A stretch of DNA of 64,000 nucleotides from Actinoplanes auranticolor (lineage in GTDB: Bacteria > Actinomycetota > Actinomycetes > Mycobacteriales > Micromonosporaceae), in NCBI RefSeq assembly GCF_018332655.1, contig NZ_BOQL01000006.1, forward strand, positions 223,946 to 287,945. Reading direction: 5' to 3'. Below are positions 1-23,000 of the stretch, in pieces. The notes beneath the pieces are model-generated. The model was not told where the DNA came from, ran no database searches, and saw only the letters and a program-made list of their open reading frames with translations. The translations under genes were made by a program, and so were the position numbers. Position 1 is the first letter of the stretch. The number at the start of each line of letters is the position of its first letter.

Positions 1-70
1 TCGTGATCGGTCTGGGCTCGGTCCGCGGCTGGCCCGAGTTCTGCGAGCCGGGCTGCTCCGTCCGCGCGGC

Positions 71-170
71 CGGTCCGCGTGATCGGACGCGGGTGAGCGG
101 TCCGGGTGATCAAACGCGGGTGACCGGTCTGGGAGTTCAGGTTCGGGTTCGGTTCAGGTTCTGGTTCAGG
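71..170. repeat. Short tandem direct repeats at the left edge
   Basis: A 27-bp unit occurs twice back to back (71-97 and 98-124) with a few mismatches, and a partial third copy begins at 125. From about 136 to 170 follows a looser GGTTC(A/G)G-type repeat of 6-7 nt. I see no convincing coding frame across positions 1-240. The region may be the degenerate end of an upstream intergenic space or of a repeat-containing gene cut by the window edge. Confidence 0.5.
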
Positions 171-246
171 TCCGGGTGATGATCGGGTCGTCGGCGCGAC
201 GAATGTCAATACCGCAATCGGGTCAATGGCGGCCGGACTCGGTGTG

Positions 247-300
247 CGACACATTCCTTGTGTCGTTGATCTGCCCGCGACCTGATGGATTGGCGACACA
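247..300. promoter_or_regulatory. Candidate operator upstream of the NRPS locus
   Basis: A perfect 7-bp inverted repeat CGACACA-N5-TGTGTCG lies at 247-265, and the same half-site CGACACA recurs at 294-300. The stretch 180-480 is clearly less GC-rich than the genes around it and holds no convincing gene, so it is the likely control region of the biosynthetic operon. A TAATAC hexamer at 367-372 could be a -10 box, but no matching -35 is visible. The cognate regulator is not recognisable in the window. Confidence 0.35.
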
Positions 301-485
301 TTTGCCGGCTGAATGCGGCCGGATTGCGGATTGGGCGCCGTGCCGCCGGGTACCAAGCGGCCAAGCTAATACACCGACCGGCTCGAATTGTTCGTCCGGT
401 CGTTGCTCCGGTGACGCGGTGCGTGCCACCGGGCGTGCAAGTTGCACGCGCAAGACGAATCTGTTGTCGACGAAAGGACGGACAC

Positions 486-566
486 GTGCGTTCTCGCCTG
501 TCGCGAAGGCGTTCAGTGCCCATTACCGGATCTGTGCCGGCCTGCGGGAATGAGGTGTCCCGATGA
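486..566 (+). CDS. Possible 26-residue leader peptide ORF
   Basis: A GTG codon at 486 follows a good ribosome binding site (AAAGGA at 473-478, 7-nt spacing) and opens a 26-codon frame rich in Arg and Ser. The frame ends at a TGA that overlaps the ATG of the next gene as ATGA (563-566). It could be a leader peptide coupling translation to the PBP-type thioesterase gene, or it may not be translated at all. The downstream gene also has its own GAGG site at 552-555, so coupling is not required. I recognise no homologue. Confidence 0.25.
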   Translation: MRSRLSRRRSVPITGSVPACGNEVSR

Positions 567-1909
567 TCGGTGTGGCATTGCGATCCGCTCTCGACGAGCG
601 AGTGGCCGCGGATATTCTGACCGGATGTGCCCGGCGTCACCGGGTACCCGGCGCGCAGCTGGCGATCCATCAGGGTGGCGCGACTGTCACTGCGGAGTAC
701 GGCGAGGACGAGTACGGCACCGGCCGGCGGGTCACCGCACACACAGCCTTCCCGGTGGGCTCGATCACCAAGGCCGTCACCGCCACCACGGTGCTGGCCC
801 TGGTCGCCGACGGCGATCTCGAGCTGGACGAGCCGGTCGGCCGGTTGCTCAGCGACCTGACCGGGGCGGCGGCCCGGATCACCGTACGCCAGTTGCTCAG
901 CCACACCAGTGGCCTGCCGTGCGGACCCGCCGCCGAGGATGCGGCCGGTCTGTCCGTGCCCCGCTATCTGGCCCGCGCCTGCCGTCCCGAGCTGATGGTG
1001 CTGCCGCCCGGCACGGCGTTCTCGTACTCCAACGTGGGTTACGTGCTGCTCGGCCGGCTCATCACGGTCGTCACCGGCATGAGCTGGGCCGACGCGATCC
1101 AGTCGATCGTGCTGGAACCGCTGGGCGTGACTCCCGGGCTGATCGCCGCCGCCGGTCCGCGCCGTACGCTGGCGATCGGTCATTCGGTCAACGAGCGCAC
1201 GGGCCGCGTACGGCCGGTCCGGCAGTCTCTGCCGGAAGCCGAGGCGGCGGCCGGCGCCCTCGCGCTGAGCGCGGCCGACCTGGTAGCTCTCGGCCGGTTG
1301 CACGTGGACGGTGGTGTGCCGTCGGTACTGCCGGCCGGATACGCCGCCCGGATGCGGTCGGTGGTCCCCGGCGCGGTTCCGTTCGGGCTGGCGCGGGGCT
1401 GGGGGCTCGGGCTCGCGGCGTTCGGCGTCGCCCCGGACGAGTGGTTCGGCCACGACGGCAACGCCGACGGCACCGGTTGCTTCTGGCGCATCGACGCCGA
1501 TGGTGGGCAGGTCGTGGCCCTGACCTGCAACGCCGGCTCCGGGCACGCCATGTGGGCCGATCTGACGGCAGAACTGCGTGACGCCGGAATAGCGATGGAC
1601 GATGCGTTGCCGGCCGCGGACGTCCGTTTCCCGGGCACCTCGGCGCCGGAGTGCGCGGGCAGCTATCTCAATGGTGACCTGGAGTATCGGGTAATCGCCG
1701 GAGGTCCTTTCGGACTCCGGCTGAGCATCGACGGCGAAACCGCCGAGAACATTGTCGTCCGGGCCGACTTGACATTTCATCTCGAGGATGCGTCCACCGG
1801 ACGGTGGACTCTCGGCGGACGGTTTGTGCGAGATCAACGCTCGCGCGTGGTGAACGGTATCCAGGTCGGTGGGCGCCTCGGCGGCCGTCGTATCGAGGCG
1901 CTGGTCTAG
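563..1909 (+). CDS. Stand-alone PBP-type thioesterase (beta-lactamase/PBP-fold serine hydrolase), putative peptide cyclase
   Basis: This 448-residue protein has the class C beta-lactamase/DD-peptidase fold signature: SITK (Ser67-Lys70, nucleophile and base), YSN (Tyr155-Asn157) and HDG (His297-Gly299). A separate beta-rich, lipocalin-like C-terminal segment covers about residues 340-448. There is no signal peptide or membrane segment, so it should act in the cytosol, unlike true penicillin-binding proteins. Length, two-part layout and position match the PBP-type thioesterases of the SurE family, which release NRPS-bound peptides in trans by macrolactamisation and require a D-residue at the peptide C-terminus. 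The neighbouring NRPSs lack any thioesterase domain and end in an epimerization domain, exactly the arrangement that needs such an enzyme. The start is ATG with GAGG at 552-555. The motifs are seen directly; the cyclase role is inferred from family and context. A resistance esterase is the alternative. Confidence 0.8.
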   Translation: MIGVALRSALDERVAADILTGCARRHRVPGAQLAIHQGGATVTAEYGEDEYGTGRRVTAHTAFPVGSITKAVTATTVLALVADGDLELDEPVGRLLSDLTGAAARITVRQLLSHTSGLPCGPAAEDAAGLSVPRYLARACRPELMVLPPGTAFSYSNVGYVLLGRLITVVTGMSWADAIQSIVLEPLGVTPGLIAAAGPRRTLAIGHSVNERTGRVRPVRQSLPEAEAAAGALALSAADLVALGRLHVDGGVPSVLPAGYAARMRSVVPGAVPFGLARGWGLGLAAFGVAPDEWFGHDGNADGTGCFWRIDADGGQVVALTCNAGSGHAMWADLTAELRDAGIAMDDALPAADVRFPGTSAPECAGSYLNGDLEYRVIAGGPFGLRLSIDGETAENIVVRADLTFHLEDASTGRWTLGGRFVRDQRSRVVNGIQVGGRLGGRRIEALV

Positions 1910-1997
1910 CGGATTCCTTCCGCAACTGTCGTGTGCGGCGGGACCGCCGCGCGCCCGTCCTGATCTCCGCCCATCGTGACCGAAAGGTTCATCGACG

Positions 1998-12349
<10,352 letters not shown>

Positions 12350-12353
<4 letters not shown>

Positions 12354-15300
12354 AGGAGCACCTCTTGCCGTCCCCTCAGCAGAGCCGTACGGCCGCCCTG
12401 CCCGCGCACCTGCAGCAGCTCCTCCGCCAGCGGCTGGCCGGATCGGCGCCCGCCACCCCGGTCGCCGACCCCATCCCGCCCGCCCCGCGCGACGAACCCC
12501 TACCGCTCTCGTTCTCCCAGCAGCGGCTCTGGTTCCTGGACCGCTTCCAGCCCGGCGAGGCCGAATACAACAGCGCGTTCGCCATGCGGCTCAGCGGTCA
12601 GCTCGACCGGGCGGCGCTGACCACCGCGGTACGGGCGCTGGCCACCCGGCACGAGTCGCTGCGCACCACCTTCGACGACATCGACGGCGCGGCAGTGCAG
12701 ATCGTGCACCCGGTACCGGACCTCTACGTCCCGCTGGTCGATCTGGCCGCCGGCGCCGAGCTGGAGCAGGCGCTGTACAAGGCGTACTCGGTGCCCTTCG
12801 ACCTGCGAACGGGCCCGCTGTTCCGCGTCACGGTGTTCCGCCTGGCCGAGCAGGAGCACGTGCTGCTGCTGGCCGCTCACCACATCATCACCGACGGCTG
12901 GTCGATGGGCGTCCTGATCGAGGACCTCGCCGCTCTGTACGAGGCCGCCTACCACGGCACTCCCGGCGACCTGCCCGAGCCGGCCCTGCGGTACGCGGAC
13001 TTCGCGGTCTGGCAGCGCACCCGGGCCACCGGCGAGGAAGCCCGCAAGCACGCCGACTACTGGGCCGGCCGGCTCGCCGGTCTGCAACCGCTGGAGCTGC
13101 CCACCGACCGGCCGCGCCCCGCGGTCCGCACCTCGCACGGCGCGGTGCACCGGTTCACCGTGCCCGCCGCTGTCGCGGACCGCCTGGGGGAGCTGGCCCG
13201 CGCCCACGACACGACCCTCTTCACCGCCCTGACCGCCGCCTGCACGCTGCTGTTCTCCCGCTACGCCGGGCAGGACGACGTCGCGCTCGGCACGGTGGTC
13301 TCCGGGCGCAACCGCCCGGAGCTGGAACGGCTGGTGGGCTTCTTCGTCAACACGGTGGTGCTGCGCTCGCGGGTGGACGAGCTGGGCACCTTCGCCGACC
13401 TGCTGGCCGAGGTCCGCGGCACCGCCCTGGACGCGTTCGCCCACGACGACGTGGCGTTCGAACGGCTGGTGGAGGCGGCCGGCGCGGCCCGTGATCCCAG
13501 CCGCAATCCGCTGTTCGACGTGATGGTGCTGCTGCACGACGAGCGCCGCGCCGCCCCGCGCCTGAGCGGTCTGCGCGTCGAGGAGATCGAGCTGTCGCGC
13601 CGGGCGGCCACTGTGGACCTGTCCGTGGAGTTCGAGCGGCGGTCCGCTGCCCTGTCGGGGTTCGTGGAGTACAACACCGACCTGTTCGACGCCGCGACCG
13701 TCGAGCGGATGACCGGGCACCTGCTCGGGCTGCTCGACGCGGTCACCACCGCCCCCGGCCGCCGGCTCGGCGAGCTGGACCTGCTCGGCGCCGCCGAACG
13801 CGACCAGGTACTGCGGCAGTGGAACGACACCGACGCCGACTTCCCTACCGGGACCTTCGGTGAACTGTTCGAGGCTCAGGTGAACCGCACCCCGGACGCC
13901 ACCGCCCTGGTGTGCCGGGACACCACGCTGACGTACCGGGAGCTCGACGCGCGGGCGAACCGGCTCGCCCGGCTGCTCGTGCGGCGCGGCGCCGGGCCGG
14001 AACGGGTGGTGGCGCTGGCTCTGCCCCGGACGGCCGAGATGATCGTGGCGCTGCTGGCGGTGCTGAAAACGGGTGGCGTGTACCTGCCCGTCGACCCGGA
14101 CCTGCCGCCCGACCGGATCGCGTTCGTGCTGGACGACGCGTCCCCGGTCCTGACCCTCACGACCGGAGGGGCCGCGCTGCCCGGTGGGGTCGTATTGCCG
14201 AGTGGAGGCGTCGCGTTGCCGGCCGGGGTTGCTCGGGTCGCGCTCGACGATCCCGCTGTCCTGCAGGAGCTGGACGGATACGGCGACGGTCGCCTCGCTG
14301 ACGCCGAGCTGCCCGGCAGGCCGGGTCCGCGACACGCTGCCTACGTCATCTACACCTCCGGTTCGACCGGCCGGCCCAAGGGCGTCACGGTCGAGCACCG
14401 GCAGCTCGTCAACCTGTTCCACCACCACCGGCAGGGCCTGACGGCGGCCGCGGGCGGGCGACTGCGGGCCGCTCTGACCGCGGCGTTCTCCTTCGACACC
14501 TCATGGGAAGGTCCGCTGCTGATGGCGGACGGGCACGAGCTGCACGTCATCGACGAACAGACCCGGCTCGATCCCCGCGCCCTGGTGGACTACATCCGCG
14601 CGCACCGCATCGACTTCCTCGACCTGACACCCTCGTACCTGCAGCAGCTTCTGCCCGCCGGTCTGCTGAGCGGCGACGCGCACCGGCCGGCCGTGCTCAT
14701 GCTCGGCGGCGAGGCGCTGAGCGAGTCGCTGTGGCGGGAGCTGGGCGCGGTGCCCGGCACGACGGCGTACAACTTCTACGGCCCGACCGAGTGCACGGTG
14801 GACGCGCTGTCCTGTGCGGTCGGGGCGGGAAACCGTCCGGTGGTCGGCCGCCCGCTGCGCAACGTCCGGGCGTACGTGCTGGACGCCTCCCTGCGCCCGG
14901 TGCCGATCGGGGTCGCGGGGGAGTTGTATCTCGCCGGAGCGCAGGTGGCTCGTGGTTACCTCAACCGCCCGGGGCTCACGGCCCAGCGTTTCGTGGCTGA
15001 TCCGTTCGGCGCCGACGGCGGGCGGATGTACCGCACCGGCGACCGGGTCCGGTGGACCGCCGACGGGCAACTGGACTATCTCGGGCGCGCCGACGAGCAG
15101 GTGAAGGTGCGCGGGTACCGGATCGAGCCGGGCGAGATCGAGGCTGTCCTGCACGCCGCGCCGGAGGTCGCCGAGGCGGTCGTCGTGGCCCGGGACGACG
15201 ACGCCGGGCACCGCAGGCTGGTGGCCTACGTGGTGCCCGCCGACCCGCGGAACGCCCCGGACAGCACCGCGCTGCGTACCGAACTGCGCCGTCACCTGCC

Positions 15301-17034
15301 CGACTACATGGTGCCCACGGCGTACGTCGTGCTGGACCGGCTGCCCACCACCCACACCGGCAAGCTGGACCGCCGGGCTCTGCCCGCGCCGAGCGCCCCG
15401 GCCACCGACCAGTCCGGCTACGTGGCTCCCCGCACCGCCACCGAGCGGCAGCTCGCCGAGATCTGGGCCGGTGTGCTGGGCGCCGAACGCGTCGGCGTGA
15501 CGGACAACTTCTTCACCCTGGGCGGGGACTCGATCCTGAGCATCCAGGTGGTCTCCCGGGCCCGGCAGGCCGGCCTGCGGCTGACCTCCCGGGACATCTT
15601 CCTGCACCAGAGCATCGCCGAGCTGGCCCTCGTGACCGGCGCCGCCGCGGTGGGCGAGGCGGCACCGGTCATCGCCGGCCCGGCCCCGCTCACCCCGATC
15701 CAGCACTGGTTCTTCGACACGTACGGCCCGCTGCGGCACTTCACCATGTCGATGCTGCTGGAGCTGGCCGCGGACGTGGACGAGGCCGTCCTCGGGCGCG
15801 CGCTGGAGGCGGTGGTGCACCACCACGACGGGCTCAGGCTCACCTTCGCCTCCTCCGGCGAAGGCCGGGTTCAAGAATCGGCACCCGTGCCCGCGGCGCT
15901 GGCCGTGCGGGATCTGCCCGACGAGGCCGCCCTCGAGCAGGCCGCGGCTGAGCTGCGCACCGCGCTGGATCTGGAGACCGGCCGGATGCTCGGCGCGGTG
16001 CTGGCGCGCCCCGCCGCCGGCCGTCCGCCGCGGTTGCTCCTGGTCGCCCACCATCTGGTCATGGACGGGGTCTCCTGGCGGATCCTGCTGGAGGATCTGG
16101 AGACGGCGTACCGGCAACTGGCCGCGGCCCAGCCGGTGGCACTGCAACCGGTGACGACGCCCTTCACCCAGTGGGCGCACCGGCTGGCCGCTCATGTCCG
16201 CACCGGCGGTCTCGACGACGCGCGGGCCTACTGGGCGGGCACCGGCGAACCGGCCGCGCTGCCGGTGGACCGTGACGGCACTCCCACCGGCCACTCCACG
16301 CGAGCGGTGACCGTCCGGCTGGGCCGCGACGACACCGACGCGCTGCTGCACCGGGTGCCGCCGGTCCACCGCACCCAGGTCAACGACGTGCTGCTCAGCG
16401 CCCTGGGCCGGGTGCTGGCCGACTGGACCGGCCGGGACCGGGTCGCGGTCGCCTGCGAGGGTCACGGCCGCGAGGAACTGCTCGACGGCGTCGACCTGTC
16501 GCGCACCGTCGGCTGGTTCACCACCCAGTTCCCCGTCACGCTGGACCTGCCCGCGGTCCCGGACTGGGGCCGGACCCTGCTCGCTGTCAAGGAACAGCTG
16601 CGCGCGGTGCCGCACCGCGGGCTGAGCTATGAGGCCCTGCGCTACCTGTCGCCCACCGCGGAAGAGTTGCGGGGACGTGAGCTACCTCAGGTCTGCTTCA
16701 ACTACCACGGCCGGTGGGACGCCGCCCAGGCCACCGGACTGGTCCGGGCCCGGCACGACGGCGTCGGCCCCGAGCTGGATCCGGATCGGGCGCCGGCGTA
16801 CCTGCTGGACATCGCCGGGCTGGTCGAGGACGGCGAGCTGCGGCTGAGCTGGCTCTACAGCGCCGACGTGCACGACGAGACGACGGTACGGCGGCTCGCC
16901 GAGGCGATGCTGGACGCGTTGCGTACCATCGTCGCGCACTGCACAGACCCCCGGGCCGGCGGCCGTTCACCCGCCGACTTCCCGCTGGCCCGCCTGGACC
17001 AGGCCGGCGTGGACCGGATCGCCGGCGACGGCCG
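12350..17034 (+). other. NRPS module 4: LCL - A (probably basic residue) - T - E
   Basis: The A-domain pocket reads D-T-E-D-M-G-F-V-D-K. Acidic side chains at positions 239, 278 and 331 suggest a cationic substrate such as Orn, Lys, Arg or Dab; classical Glu and Gln codes carry Lys or Gln at 239, which argues against them. The epimerase makes this residue D. The T domain and the linker before it are nearly identical to those of module 6, a sign of recent duplication or gene conversion. Confidence 0.65.
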
Positions 17035-20000
17035 TAACGTCGAGGACATCTACCCGCTGACCCCGCTGCAGGCCGGCATGGTCTTCCACAGCCTGGTCGA
17101 CGAGGACTCCGGCGTGTACGCCGACCGGACCCAGCTGCGGCTCGGCGGCGTCACCGACCCCGCCGCCCTGGCCACCGCCTGGCAGCGCGTCGTCGACCGG
17201 ACCCCGGCCCTGCGGACCGCCGTGGTCTGGGAGGGTGTCGACCACCCCGTGCAGGTCGTGCACCGGGAGGTCACCCTGCCCGTGACGCACCACGACTGGC
17301 GGGCTCTGGACGACGCCGGCCGCGCGGAGGCTCTGCACAGCCTGCTGGCCGAGGACCGGGCCGCCGGGCTGGAGCTGACGGCCGCCCCGCTGATGCGGCT
17401 CGCCATTGCCCGTACCGCCGACGACGAAGTGCTCGTCGTGTGGACCTCGCACCACGTGCTGCTCGACGGCTGGAGTGTCGGGCAGGTCTTCACCGAGGTC
17501 GCCGAGCAGTACGCGGCCCTGATCCGTGACCGGGCACCCCGCCCGGTGCACCGCCGTCCGTTCCGCGACTACCTCGCCTGGCTCGCCGGGCAGGACACCG
17601 GTCAGGCCGAGCAGTACTGGCGCGGAGTCCTCAGTGGACTGAGTGCGTCGACCCCGTTGCCCTACGACCGCCAGCCGGTCGAGGCGCACCGTACGGAGTC
17701 CGCCGAGACCGTCCGGCTCCGGCTGCCCGAGCCGGAGTCGGCAGCCCTGCGCCGCGCCGCGCAGCAGTTCGGGTTGACCGTCAACACCGTCGTACAGGGT
17801 GCCTGGGCGCTACTGCTGTCGCGGTGCAGCGGCGAGAACGACGTCGTCTTCGGCACCACCGTCTCCGGGCGCCCGGCCGAACTGCCGGACGTCGAGTCGA
17901 TGATCGGCATGTTCATCAACACCGTGCCGACCCGGGTCGCCGTGCCGGACGGCGAGGCGGTGGGGGACTGGCTGCGCGGCCTGCAACAGGCGCAGAGCGA
18001 GGCGCGCCGTTTCGACTGGGCCGCGCTGTCGCAGTTGCGCGCCTGGAGTGAACTGCCCGCGGGCACCAACCTGTTCGACAGCGTCGTGGTCTTCGAGAAC
18101 TACCCGTACGACGAGGCCACGGTCGCCGCCGGGGAGTTGCGGCTGCGCGAGGTGCGGGCCAACGACACCACCAACTTTCCGCTCGCGTTGAGCGCGTATC
18201 TGGCCGACGGGCTGGGGCTGGAGCTGGCGTACGACCCGCGGCTGTTCGACGCCGCGACCGCGAGGGGTCTCGCCGAGCGGATGCGGCTGTTGCTGGGGGC
18301 GTTCGCCGCCGACCCACGGCAACCGGTGTCCGCGCTGGAGTGGGTCACCGCCGAGGAGCGGCGGCAGGTGCTGACCGAGTGGAACGCCACCGGTCTCGAC
18401 GTACCCGACACGACGTTCCCGGCCGTCTTCGCCGAGCAGGCCCGCCGTACCCCGGATGCGACCGCCCTGGTCTTCCGCGGCACCGCCCTGACCTTCGCCG
18501 AGCTCGATGCCCGCGCCAACCGGCTCGCCCACCTGCTGATCCGGGCCGGAGTGGGCCCGGAGCGCGTCGTCGCCGTGGCACTGCCGCGCAGCGCCGACAG
18601 CGTCGTGGCGATTCTCGCCGTGCTCAAGGCCGGTGGCGTCTATCTGCCCGTCGATCCCGCCCTGCCGGCCGAGCGCGTGGACCTGCTGTGCCGCGACGCC
18701 CGCGCCGCCGTCGTGCTGTGTGCTGACGGTCAGCTCGCCGCCGACCTGCCCGTCCTGAGGCTCGACGCCCGGGCCACCGCCCGCAGACTCGCGCGCTGCC
18801 CCGAGACCTGCCCGAGCGACAGCGACCGGACGGCCCCGCTGCGTCAGGAGAACTCCGCCTACCTCATCTACACCTCAGGCTCGACAGGCCGACCCAAAGG
18901 TGTGCTGGTCGAGCACCGGCAGCTCACCACCCTGTACTTCGACCACCTCGCCGAGCTGATCGAGCCGGAGCACCAGGCCGCCGGCCGGCCGTTGACCGTG
19001 GCCCTGACCGCGGCGTTCTCCTTCGACACGTCCTGGGAGGGCCTGCTGTTCCTGGCCGCGGGACACCAACTGCACGTCATCGACGACGACACCCGCCTCG
19101 ACCCGGAAGCCCTGGTCGGCTACATCGCCGAGCACCGGATCGATCTGCTCGACCTCACCCCGTCGTACGCCCGGCAGCTGATCCCGGCCGGACTGCTCGA
19201 CGACGCCCGGCCCTTCCCGCGGGTGGTCATGCTCGGCGGCGAAGCGGCCGAGCCCGACCTCTGGCGCGCCCTCGCCGCGAGCCACGTCACCGGCTACAAC
19301 TACTACGGGCCCACGGAATGCGCCGTCGACTCGGTGTCCTGCCGGGTCAGCGACGCCGACCGGCCCGTCATCGGCCGGCCCGGCCGCAACCAGCGCGCGT
19401 ACGTCCTCGACCGCGGCCTGCGCCCGGTGCCGCCGGGCGTCACCGGCGAGCTGTACATCGCCGGTGACCAGGTGGCCCGCGGCTACCTGGACCGGCCGGG
19501 GCTCACCGCCGAGCGGTTCGTCGCCGACCCGTTCGGCGCGGGCGGCGCCCGGATGTACCGCACCGGCGACCTGGTCCGCTGGACCGCCGCCGGGCTGCTG
19601 GAGTATCTCGGCCGGGCCGACGAGCAGATCAAGATCCGCGGCTTCCGGATCGAACCGGGGGAGATCGAGGCGGCCCTGCTCGCCGATCCCGCGGTCGCGG
19701 CGGCGGCGGTCGTCGCCCACGAATCCGCGGCCGGCACCCGGCGCCTGGTCGCTTACCTGGTCGCCGCCCCCATCAGTCCGCAGCTGCCGTCGCAGTCGCA
19801 GCGGGACCAGAACCGGATGGCGCAGCTCCCGGCGGCCGACGAGCTGCGCTCGCGGCTCGGCCGCACCCTGCCCGACTACATGATCCCGGCGGCATTCATC
19901 GGCGTCCCCAAGCTGCCGATGACCACCAGCGGCAAGCTCGACCGCCGGTCGCTGCCCGAGCCCGACTTCGGCACCGGTACGCGCCAAGAGCACACCCCGC

Positions 20001-23000
20001 CCCGCACCCCGGCCGAGCGGCTGGTGGCGCGGATCTGGTCGGAGGTCCTCGGGGTCGCCCGGATCGGTGCCACGGACTCGTTCTTCGAGCTCGGCGGCGA
20101 CTCGATCCTCAGCATGCGGGTCACCTCGCGGCTGCGGGAGTCGACCGGTGTCCGGGTGTCGCCACGGGCGGTGTTCGCGGCGCCGACGCTGGCCGGGCTC
20201 GCCGCGCTGCTCGACGCCGGCACCGGCTCCGGCACGGAGGAAACCGGGACCGTCCCCCGCGCGGACCGGCGTGGACCGCTGCCGTTGTCGTTCGCCCAGC
20301 AGCGGCTGTGGTTCCTGGACCAGTTCGCCCCGGGCGGCACGGAGTACGTGTCCCCGCTGACCCTGCGCCTGACCGGAACCCTCGACACCGCAGCCCTCAG
20401 CCAGGCCCTGACCGCCCTGGTGGCGCGGCACGAGTCCCTGCGCACCACCTTCGACACCGTCGACGGCCGCGGAGTGCAGGTGATCGGGCAGCCGTACGAG
20501 GTGACCCCCGAGCTACGCGACCTGAGCACACCGGCCGAGACCGGGCGAGCCGAGACCGAGCTGCACAACCTGCTGGCCACTGAGGCCAGCCGCCCGTTCG
20601 ACCTCCGCACCGGCCCACTCCTGCGCGCCGTGCTGGTACGCACCGCCCCCGACGAGCACGTGCTCCTGCTGACCCTGCACCACATCATCACCGACGGCTG
20701 GTCCGGCGCCGTGCTCACCGACGAGCTGACCGGGCTCTACACCGCCGCCCTCCGCGGCGAGCCGGCCACTCTGCCCGCCCTCACCCTCCAGTACGCCGAC
20801 TTCGCCGTCTGGCAACGCGCCCGCCTGGCCGGTCCCACCGCCGAAACCCAGCTCGGCTACTGGCGCGACCGCCTGACCGGCGTCGCCCCGCTGGAGCTGC
20901 CCACCGACCGCCCCCGCCCGGCGATCCGCACCTCGGCCGGCGCCATGCACACCTTCACCGTCCCGGCGGAGCTGGCCGACCGGCTGCACCGCGTCGGCCG
21001 GGCCCACGACTGCACGCTCTTCACCACCCTCGTGGCCGCCTGTCAGGTCCTGATGAGCCGCTGGTCCGGACAGGACGACATCGCCCTGGGCACCGTCACC
21101 TCCGGGCGCGACCATCCCGGCCTGGACCGCATCGTCGGCTTCTTCGTCAACACCGTCGTGCTGCGCTCGCGGCTCGACCTGCGGCAGCCGTTCACCGAGC
21201 TGCTGGCTCAGGCCCGGGAGACCGTGCGGGGGGCCTTCGCCCACCAGGACGTGCCGTTCGAACGGCTCGTCGACGAGTTGCGGCCGGTCCGTGACACCAG
21301 CCGCAATCCGCTGTTCGACGTGCTGGTCGTCCTGCAGAACCTGCCCGGCGACCCGCCCGCGCTGCCCGGGCTGTCCGTCGCCGAGCTGCCGCCGCCGGTG
21401 GTCACGGCGAGCCACGACCTCGCCATCGAGTTCGAGGAACGCGACGGCGTGCTGGCCGGCGCGTTCGAGTACAACACCGACCTGTTCGACGCCGCCACGA
21501 TCGCCCGGCTGGCCGGGCATCTGGTCGTGCTGCTGACGGCGCTGGCCGAGGATCCGGCGCAGCCGGTCGGCGAGGTGGCTCTGCTGACCGGCCGGGAGCG
21601 GCAGGAGATCCAGGCGTACCAGCGCGGCCCGGTCCTGGAGGCTCCGGTCGCGACGTTCCCCGAGCTGGTCGGGGCCCAGGCCGCCCGGGTGCCGCAGGCG
21701 ACCGCCCTGGTGTGCGGGTCCGTGTCGCTGACCTACGCCGAGCTCGACGCGCGGGCGAACCGGCTGGCCCACGCGCTGGTGAGCCGCGGCTGCGGCCCGG
21801 AGACGATCGTGGCGGTGGCCCTGCCGCGCGGCGCCGAGCTGGTGGTGGCCGTGCTCGCGGTGCTGCGGGCGGGCGCCGCGTATCTGCCGATCGACCCGGA
21901 GCAGCCGGCCGGGCGGACCGCGGCCGTGCTGAGCGACGCCGACCCGGTCCTGGTGCTCGCCGCGCCGGAGACCGCCGGGCTTCCGGCCGGGCTGGCCGTG
22001 CTACATCCATCCGAGATGGACAGTGCGGAGGCGGGTCCGGTGACGGCACCGGTGTCACCGCATCCGGGCACGACCGCGTACGTCATCTACACCTCCGGCT
22101 CCTCCGGCCGGCCCAAGGGTGTGGCGGTGGAGCACCGGCAGCTCACCAACCTGCTGGCCCACCACCGCGCCGGTTTCCTCGCCGACTTCGCTGAGCGGCA
22201 CGGGGACCGGCCGCTGCGGGCGGCTCTGGCCGCGTCGTTCACCTTCGACGCCTCGCTGGAGGAACTGCTGCTGCTCGCCGGTGGCCACGAGGTGCACGTC
22301 ATCGAGGACACCGTCCGGCTCGACGCGGACGCCTTCGCCGGTTACGTCGCCGAGCACCGGATCGACCTGGTCGACGTCACACCGTCGTACGCCCGGCATC
22401 TGCTCACCGCGGGCCTGCTGACCGACGACCGGCACCGGCCGGGCATCCTGCTGCTCGGCGGCGAGGCGCTGGGCGACGGGCTGTGGCAGGAGCTGAGCCG
22501 CACGCCCGAGGTGGCCACCTACAACATGTACGGCCCGACCGAGTGCACGGTGGATGCTGTCGCCACGCTGGTGACCGGTTCCACACGGCCGGTCCTGGGC
22601 CGCCCGCTGCCGAACCTGCGGGCGTACGTGCTCGATGAGCGGCTGTCCCCGGTCCCGGCCGGCGTGCCCGGCGAGCTGTACCTGGCCGGCGCCCAGGTGG
22701 CCCGCGGCTACCTGCACCGGCCGGGCCGGACCGCGGGACAGTTCCTCGCCGACCCGTACGGCCCGCCGGGGGAGCGGATGTACCGCACCGGCGACAAGGC
22801 CCGGTGGACGGACGCCGGGACGGTGGAGTTCCTCGGCCGGGCCGACGACCAGGTCAAGATCCGGGGCTTCCGGGTCGAGCCGGGCGAGGTCGAGGCGGCG
22901 CTGCTGGCCCGCCCCGGCGTCACCGAGGCGGTGGTGGTCGCGCACGCGGATCCGGCGGGCCACCAGCGGCTGGTGGCGTACCTGGTCACCGCCGACGGCC

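Noticed and set aside
71..170. Repeats at the left edge considered as a CRISPR array
   Set aside because: The units are adjacent without spacers and are imperfect.
206..1837. Long minus-strand open frame across the PBP-type thioesterase gene
   Set aside because: Low-complexity Arg/Pro/Gly-rich translation typical of an antisense frame in high-GC DNA; the + strand carries clear catalytic motifs.
1935..1950. 6-bp hairpin between the PBP-type thioesterase and the first NRPS
   Set aside because: Too short and too common in such GC-rich DNA to call a terminator or attenuator; the two genes are probably cotranscribed.
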